NCBI GenBank assembly: GCA_902776275.1
Contig: CACYPI010000022.1
Location: forward strand, 1-33,521
Direction of reading: 5' to 3'
Length of the DNA: 33,521 nucleotides
Source: an uncultured Aeromonadales bacterium
GTDB taxonomy: Bacteria; Pseudomonadota; Gammaproteobacteria; Enterobacterales; Succinivibrionaceae
Below, in pieces: positions 28,015 to 33,521 of this stretch. The notes beneath the pieces were generated by a model. It had not been told where the DNA came from. It ran no database searches and worked only from the letters and a program-made list of their open reading frames with translations. The stretch's first letter is position 1, and each line of letters starts with the position of its first letter. A program made the position numbers and the translations under genes.

Positions 28015-28110
28015 GGAACCTCCTTTGGCGTTTGATGGCGAATGCTAGCCGATCTTGGATTTGCGCAATGCGCGGATCCCATGCCGTGTAGAAACTTTGC
28101 GCATGCGGGG

Positions 28111-28254
28111 ATGAAAGAGGATGAGATGATGGTTAAGCCGGTAAAGATGCACCATCATGATCCAAAATTTGAGGTTTTGAATACTGAAATGTCAGTTTTT
28201 AAAAATTATTTGTCAAAGGATGAATCAAGCAGAAAGGCGGAAATAACCTTTTAA
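28111..28254 (+). CDS. Possible 47-residue small ORF in an AT-rich patch
   Basis: An ATG at 28111 (GGGG upstream) or 28126 opens a short frame ending at TAA 28252, with text DPKFEVLNTEMSVFKNYLSKDESSRKAEITF. The surrounding 300 bases (28090-28390) are much more AT-rich than the rest of the window, which suggests acquired or non-coding sequence. The product matches nothing recognised. It may be a gene remnant. The remaining bases up to sucC (28255-28393) show only the sucC leader, with a TAAAAT near 28277 as a weak -10 candidate. Confidence 0.25.
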   Translation: MKEDEMMVKPVKMHHHDPKFEVLNTEMSVFKNYLSKDESSRKAEITF

Positions 28255-28393
28255 ATGCAAGGCATTGCGAAAAAGAGTAAAATATCCAGATCAAGATGAT
28301 GCACCATAAGTGTGCAGGATCTGGCTCAGACAGCTTGATTGAGGGGTGGATTTGCTCTTAAATGGTGACAAATTTTGAAACGGACGCATAGAT

Positions 28394-29563
28394 ATGAACT
28401 TGCATGAATACCAGGCCAAGGAAATCTTCAAGAAATACGGCCTCCCCGTCGGGGAATTCGAGGTGAGCACCAAGGCCACCGGGATCGGCAGGGCCGCCTA
28501 CGATCTCGCCCCCGGCCCCTACGCAGTCAAATGCCAGGTCCACAGCGGGGCCCGCGGCAAGGCCGGCGGCGTCAAGGTGGTGCAGACCCCGGCCGAGGCC
28601 GAGGCCTTTGCCGCCAAGTGGCTCGGGCGCAGGCTCGTGACGCGCCAGAGCGGCCCGCACGGCAAGCCCGTCAACAAGATCCTCATCGAGCGCGCCGTGA
28701 AGGTCCAAAAGGAGATCTACGTCTCCTGCGCCATCGACCGCGCCAAGGCGGCGCTGGTCGTGCTCGCCTCCCCCTGCGGCGGCATGAGCATCGAGGAGGT
28801 GGCCAAGCAGTCGCCTGAGAAGATCTTCCGCGAGGAGATCGACCTGCTGGTCGGCCCCGAGGCCTTCCAGGGCCGCGAGCTTGCCTACCGCCTGGGGCTT
28901 GAGGGCAAGCAGGTGAACGCCTTTGCCAAGATCTACACCGGCATCGTCAGGATGTTCCTCGACAACGATCTCTCGCTCGTCGAGATCAACCCGCTCGTGG
29001 TCACCGAGAGCGGGGCGCTGCAGTGCCTTGACGCCAAGATAAACGTCGACTCCTACGCGCTCTACCGCCACCCCGAGCTTGCCGAGATGGACGATCCGAC
29101 CCAGGAGGATCCGCGCGTGGCCACCGCCGTGGCCGCGGGCTTCTCCTACGTGCCGCTCGAGGGCACCATCGGCTGCCTCGTCAACGGCGCCGGCCTTGCC
29201 ATGGGCACGATGGACATCATCAAGAACATGGGCGGCACGCCTGCCAACTTCCTCGACGTCGGCGGCACGGCCACCAAGGATCGCGTCAAGGAGGCCTTCA
29301 AGGTCATCCTGGAGGATCCCAACGTGCGCTGCATCATGGTCAACATCTTCGGCGGCATCGTCCGCTGCGACATGATAGCCGAAGGCATCAAGGGCGCCGT
29401 CGAGGAGATCAAGACCAAGGTTCCGGTGGTGGTGAGGCTCGAGGGCAACCACGCCCAGAAGGGCCAGGAGATCCTGACCGACTGCGGACTCAACATCGTC
29501 CCGGCCAGGGATCTCAGGCAGGCGGCCGCGCTGGCCGTCAAGACGGCTGCGGCACAGGCTTGA
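28394..29563 (+). CDS. sucC: Succinyl-CoA synthetase (ADP-forming) beta subunit
   Basis: With SucD it interconverts succinyl-CoA and succinate while making or using ATP. The 389-residue product matches the family length (388 in E. coli) and opens with [18 protein letters not shown]. The ATP-grasp domain fills the first 240 residues ([18 protein letters not shown]), with LVEINPLVV as the metal-binding region; the C-terminal CoA-ligase-like domain holds [16 protein letters not shown] and FLDVGGTAT. sucD begins 10 bases after the stop. No 2-oxoglutarate dehydrogenase genes (sucAB) lie upstream, unlike in E. coli. The ribosome-binding site is weak. Confidence 0.96.
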   Translation: MNLHEYQAKEIFKKYGLPVGEFEVSTKATGIGRAAYDLAPGPYAVKCQVHSGARGKAGGVKVVQTPAEAEAFAAKWLGRRLVTRQSGPHGKPVNKILIERAVKVQKEIYVSCAIDRAKAALVVLASPCGGMSIEEVAKQSPEKIFREEIDLLVGPEAFQGRELAYRLGLEGKQVNAFAKIYTGIVRMFLDNDLSLVEINPLVVTESGALQCLDAKINVDSYALYRHPELAEMDDPTQEDPRVATAVAAGFSYVPLEGTIGCLVNGAGLAMGTMDIIKNMGGTPANFLDVGGTATKDRVKEAFKVILEDPNVRCIMVNIFGGIVRCDMIAEGIKGAVEEIKTKVPVVVRLEGNHAQKGQEILTDCGLNIVPARDLRQAAALAVKTAAAQA

Positions 29564-29573
29564 GGAGGAAGGA

Positions 29574-30449
<876 letters not shown>

Positions 30450-30469
30450 TCCTTGCCAAAGGCGCATGG

Positions 30470-30507
30470 GGGCGGGGCCTTGGGGCTGCCGCCCTCTTTT
30501 GTTTTTG
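30470..30507 (+). terminator. Terminator of sucCD
   Basis: GGGCGG (30470-30475) pairs with CCGCCC (30489-30494); the 13-base interval can pair further inside (GGCC and GGCT-type contacts). TCTTTTGTTTTT follows. It is a probable intrinsic terminator. Confidence 0.7.
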
Positions 30508-30605
30508 GGCAAGGGCAGGCCTCATCATTCCATGCGCTGTAGCGGGGCAGCCTTGCAGTTAGGCGATGGCCGCCTGAGAATTGAGCGTGTCACAGGTTGC
30601 AGCAA

Positions 30606-30620
30606 CGGAGGCCTGGCCTC
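30606..30620 (+). repeat. Short perfect hairpin in the panE leader
   Basis: GGAGGCC-T-GGCCTCC forms just ahead of the panE ribosome-binding site (AGGGAG at about 30622). It may affect translation initiation. A second small dyad, GTTGC-A-GCAAC, lies directly upstream. Confidence 0.35.
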
Positions 30621-30633
30621 CTAGGGAGTTCTC

Positions 30634-31554
30634 ATGAAGTACCTGGTGGTGGGAAGCGGCGGCACCGGCGGGGCGCTCGGGGCCTACCTCGCGCACGCAG
30701 GCAGGGACGTGACCCTGATAGCCCGCGGCGAGAAGCTCAAGGCCATGAGGGAGCGCGGCCTTAGGATCATCCGCCTTGAAGACGAGTTCACGGTCAATCC
30801 AATCAAGTGCTGCGCGATGGACGATTACCAGGAGACGCCCGACGTCATCCTCCTTTGCGTCAAGGGCTACTCGGTGGACTCGACGATCCCGTTCATAAGG
30901 CGTGTCGCCGGCCCCTCGACCGTGGTCATCCCCATTCTCAACATCTACGGCATCGGCGGCCGCATGCAGAAGGATCTGCCCGGAGTCCTGATCACCGACG
31001 GCTGCATCTACATCGCTTCCGAGCTCAAGGAGCCCGGGGTGATCCTGATGTCGGGGCCGCAGATGCGCATCGTCTTCGGCGTGAGGGAGAAGTCCGAGTA
31101 CCGCCCGGCGCTCGCGTACATAAGCCGCGATCTCAAGGAGTGCGGCATCAGCGCCGATCTCTCAGATGACATCAGGCGCGACGCGCTCGTGAAGTTCTCC
31201 TACGTCTCGCCCCAGGGCGCCTGCGGGATCATCTACGGCATACCCATCGGCCCGATGCAGCAAGAGGGGCCCGAGCGCGAGTGCTTCAAGGAGCTCGTGC
31301 GCGAGGTCGAGGCCATAGGCAGGGCGCAGGGCATAGCGTTCCAGGAGGATCTCGTCGCGCGCAACCTCGGGATCCTCGACAGCCTCAAGCCCTCCATGAC
31401 CACCTCGATGCAAAAGGACATCGTCGCCGGCAGGCAGTCGGAGGCCGGAGGGCAGATCTTCGAGGTGGCAAGGCTCGGACATGAGCTTGGCGTTCCCGTT
31501 CCGATGTACGAGAAGGCGGTAGCAGCGCTTGAGGCGAAGGGCATCAGGCCCTGA
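30634..31554 (+). CDS. Ketopantoate reductase family protein (2-dehydropantoate 2-reductase)
   Basis: Members reduce 2-dehydropantoate to pantoate with NADPH in coenzyme A biosynthesis. The 306-residue product has the Rossmann start VVGSGGTGGALGAYLAHAG (5-23), the CVKGYS segment near 76-81, a lysine in ALVKFSYVSP that corresponds to the catalytic lysine, and the substrate-domain signature PSMTTSMQKDIVAGRQSEAGGQ (roughly 250-271). Length fits. Several paralogues of this family act on other 2-keto acids, so the specific panE name is likely but not certain. AGGGAG precedes the ATG. It stands alone, with a terminator before it and an IS after it. Confidence 0.82.
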   Translation: MKYLVVGSGGTGGALGAYLAHAGRDVTLIARGEKLKAMRERGLRIIRLEDEFTVNPIKCCAMDDYQETPDVILLCVKGYSVDSTIPFIRRVAGPSTVVIPILNIYGIGGRMQKDLPGVLITDGCIYIASELKEPGVILMSGPQMRIVFGVREKSEYRPALAYISRDLKECGISADLSDDIRRDALVKFSYVSPQGACGIIYGIPIGPMQQEGPERECFKELVREVEAIGRAQGIAFQEDLVARNLGILDSLKPSMTTSMQKDIVAGRQSEAGGQIFEVARLGHELGVPVPMYEKAVAALEAKGIRP

Positions 31555-31586
31555 GAGCAGTTTCCGACCAAGGCGGCAACGCGGCA

Positions 31587-31694
31587 TTGTCAGTAGATCC
31601 GGTCAAGCCTGGCAACAGGGGCCGCTCTCAACCGAACACCATTACGAAACTTGCCAAACGCATGGATGAGCTTCTTAATCTTAAAAGAGAAAAA
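31587..31694 (+). pseudogene. Possible coding remnant cut by the ISL3 element
   Basis: From a TTG at 31587 one frame reads SVDPVKPGNRGRSQPNTITKLAKRMDELLNLKREK up to the IS boundary and looks protein-like (charged amphipathic helix at the end). No ribosome-binding site is evident. It may be the 5' part of a gene interrupted by the IS, with its remains at 33300 onward, but this cannot be proven. Confidence 0.25.
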
Positions 31695-31767
31695 GGGTCA
31701 GTCCTAAAACCTGTGGGGTGTCTGCTTGAAGGGTAGCCTCCGGGCAGACAAGTCCATGAATGGAAAA

Positions 31768-31810
31768 GGGTCCTGTGTTACCATTTGTTTTAACAACAAA
31801 TGCAGGACCC
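31768..31810 (+). promoter_or_regulatory. Hairpin sequestering the transposase ribosome-binding site
   Basis: Two nested stems form: GGGTCCTG (31768-31775) with CAGGACCC (31803-31810), and CATTTGTT (31782-31789) with AACAAATG (31795-31802), with a bulge between. The AGGA used for the start at 31814 lies in the 3' arm. Transcripts entering from outside the IS would fold it shut, as known for IS10 and IS50. Confidence 0.6.
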
Positions 31811-31813
31811 AAA

Positions 31814-33277
31814 ATGGATAATAGCGAAGCTCTTCTTTCAATTCAACAGGCTGATTTCAACGGGAGCGCGGGATGCGTGCCGGCGGGATGGGTTCTAATC
31901 CCTTCCGGCAACAGGGAATTCGTGCAGACAGGCTATGCGGAGGACGTGCAGGCAAACCGCTTCCGCAGGGGAGGCAAGCTGCTCATGACGACGCACAAGG
32001 TGCGCATCCTCTCTGGCGGCGTTGCCTTGGAGTGCTGGGACGAGCCTGACAGGTGCGAGATCTGCGGCGCCCCGATGCACCGCAACGGCATCGCGCCGGT
32101 GGTGCTCAGGGACGTGCCGTTCGGAGGCGACTACTGCAAGTGCGCCATCAGCAGGATCCGCTGCCGGTGCAGCAAGTGCGGCCACTGCCAGGACCAGCCG
32201 GTGCCATTCAAGGGCAGCGGCCACATGATCACCAGGAAGCTCGAGGAGTACACGGAGGCGCTGCTCGAGGAAGGCGGCACGCTGAAGTCGGCAGCCGAGA
32301 TCACGGGCCTCGGAAAGAACGTGGTCAAGGAGATCGACAAGTAGCGCCTGGAGCGCTATTACGTGGAGCCGGGAAAGGACGGCAGGCGCGTGCTCAAGAA
32401 GCCGGAAAGGCAGGCGCGCATCCTTGGAATTGACGAGTTCCTGCTCCACGAGGGTCACCAGTACGCCACGGTGATCATCGACATGGACACCGGCGTGATC
32501 CTCTGGATCGCCAAGGGCAAAAAGAAGGAAGTGGTCTACGGATTCATAGAGCATGTCGGCCTGGAGTGGATGTCGAAGGTCGAGGCCGTGTCGTGCGACA
32601 TGAACTCGGACTTCATCGACGCCTTCCAGGAGAGGTGCCCGCACATCAAGGCGGTCTACGACCGCTTCCACATTGTCAAGAACTTCAACGACAAGGTGGC
32701 CAACGAGGTGCGCAAGGACATGATCAAGGAGCTCACTGCCGAGGGGAAGGAAGACGAGGCCGCCAGGCTCAAGCACGCCAAGTACCTGCTGATGTCCTCG
32801 CGCGAAACGATGCGCCAGAAGGATCAGGAGGCGGGCAAGATCATCGGCAAGGGCTCGGAGCTGTTCAACATCCCGCCCTCAACGCGCAATGGCAACCGGG
32901 AGGAGCGCTACGACGAGCTCATAAGGAGCAACGAGCTGCTGTTCATGATCGACTGGTGCAAGGAGGCCCTGCGCGATGCGTACGAGGCCCCTGACGCAGA
33001 GGACATGAGGCGGCAGATCGAGAACATCATCAGCAAGTGCGAGTCAACCGGCAACAGGCGCTTCCTCTGGTTTGCCAGGCTGCTGGGCGGGCACTTGGAC
33101 GGGATTGCGACGTTCGCCGATTACAAGGTGACCAACAGCAAGCTCGAGGGAATAAACCAGAGGACAAAGACACTGAGGCGCAACAGCTACGGCCTCCCGG
33201 ATGACGAGTATTTCTTTTTGAAGCTGATCGACTCGTCACACAAGGGGATCAGGCATGAGGCGCCACACAGAATTTAG
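31814..33277 (+). pseudogene. ISL3-family transposase with in-frame amber codon
   Basis: The gene spans 488 codons from the ATG at 31814 to the stop at 33275. The first 176 codons give the N-terminal zinc-finger region (CEICGAPMHRNG, CKC, CRCSKCGHC) and a helix-turn-helix-like part (LKSAAEITGLGKNVVKEIDK). A TAG at 32342-32344 interrupts at codon 177; the same frame then continues RLERYYVEPGKDGRRVLKKPERQARILGIDEFLL, SCDMNSDF, YDRFHIVKNFNDKV and SKLEGINQRTKTLRRNSYG, the ISL3 DDE core. A start at 31760 is also in frame but unsupported. An internal GTG at 32363 could start a core-only protein. Either the gene is dead or the two pieces are made separately; TAG is a normal stop elsewhere in the window (e.g. 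clpX). Confidence 0.88.
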
Positions 33278-33286
33278 GACTGACCC

Positions 33287-33521
33287 AAACCCCGGCCTAT
33301 ACTTTGGGCTTAGGACTTGGAGAGAGAAAACGATGCCGTAGGCTATACGCTCCAAATGGGCGTTGAGGGGCTTTCCACGTGAGGATGGTAACCTTAGCCG
33401 TGTGTATCATCAGTCCAACGATTTCAATAAAAATGCGGCCAGGAATCTTCTCACTTCAGTCAGGAGAGGAATGGCCGCAACGGTAGTCACTTGGAATACT
33501 GATTCTGGATGTATTTTGCGA
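33287..33521 (+). pseudogene. Right-edge sequence, possible decayed or partial gene
   Basis: One frame reads DLERENDAVGYTLQMGVEGLST and stops at a TGA near 33390; another, open from a TAG near 33339 to the window edge, reads FPREDGNLSRVYHQSNDFNKNAARNLLTSVRRGMAATVVTWNTDSGCILR. Joined by one frame change they look like continuous protein. The family was not recognised, and the right part runs off the window, so a true gene cannot be excluded. Confidence 0.3.

Larger units (their letters stand above)
31695..33286 (+). mobile_element. ISL3-family insertion sequence, 1592 bp
   Basis: The terminal inverted repeats are GGGTCAGTCCTAAA at 31695-31708 and its complement TTTAGGACTGACCC at 33273-33286. 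The single transposase gene inside belongs to the ISL3 (IS204/IS1001/IS1165) family. ISL3 elements normally make 8-bp target duplications; here the flanks (GAGAAAAA on the left, AAACCCCG on the right) do not match, which suggests a rearrangement or an old insertion. The copy is probably non-autonomous because of the amber codon in its gene. Confidence 0.88.

Overview
The window reads as a GC-rich gammaproteobacterial chromosome. The core block trigger factor, clpP, clpX, lon, HU and ppiD is in the classical gammaproteobacterial order, and RNase T and a MotY-type polar-flagellum protein are also typical of gammaproteobacteria. Isolated sucCD and the general content would suit a host-associated member such as Aeromonadales/Succinivibrionaceae, but that placement is inference. 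No rRNA, tRNA or CRISPR array was recognised.

Layout. Positions 1-94 hold the right end of an IS200/IS605-type element fused to a 5'-truncated unknown gene. Next come rnt and nagA (minus strand) and, divergently, a motY-like gene coupled to a Sel1-repeat membrane protein. gapA follows with its own promoter and two tandem terminators. At 7.1-9.2 kb is an IS4/IS1634-type element with unusual hairpins at both edges, then a decayed cysteine-rich Sel1 gene and a GH84 beta-N-acetylglucosaminidase gene (minus). From 11.1 to 24.9 kb is the proteostasis block: tig, clpP, clpX, lon, an unknown 169-aa gene, and HU. It is separated from ppiD by an inserted trio: a CHASE-GGDEF diguanylate cyclase, an MFS transporter and a universal-stress protein. 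From 25.0 to 28.0 kb are a multiply frameshifted AAA-ATPase pseudogene and an orphan HD-domain, TraI_2/MobH-like gene (minus). Then come an AT-rich patch, sucC-sucD and a ketopantoate-reductase-like gene. The window ends in an ISL3 element whose transposase carries an in-frame amber codon and whose ribosome-binding site lies in a hairpin, followed by a decayed or partial gene.

How the genes fit together. tig, clpPX and lon handle folding and ATP-dependent proteolysis, with ppiD for periplasmic folding. gapA and sucCD are central carbon metabolism. nagA and the GH84 enzyme both act in N-acetylglucosamine recycling or salvage but are not adjacent. The motY and Sel1 pair probably serves a sodium-driven flagellar motor. 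The accessory part is three IS ends or elements plus several pseudogenes, so this is a core chromosome segment under active IS traffic and gene decay.

The observations most worth following are the hairpin-shielded, amber-interrupted ISL3 transposase, the helically spaced CGCAA/TTGCG array upstream of the diguanylate cyclase, the twin hairpins sharing an 11-bp loop around the IS4-type element, and the orphan MobH-like protein. No complete, clearly new multigene system is evident.
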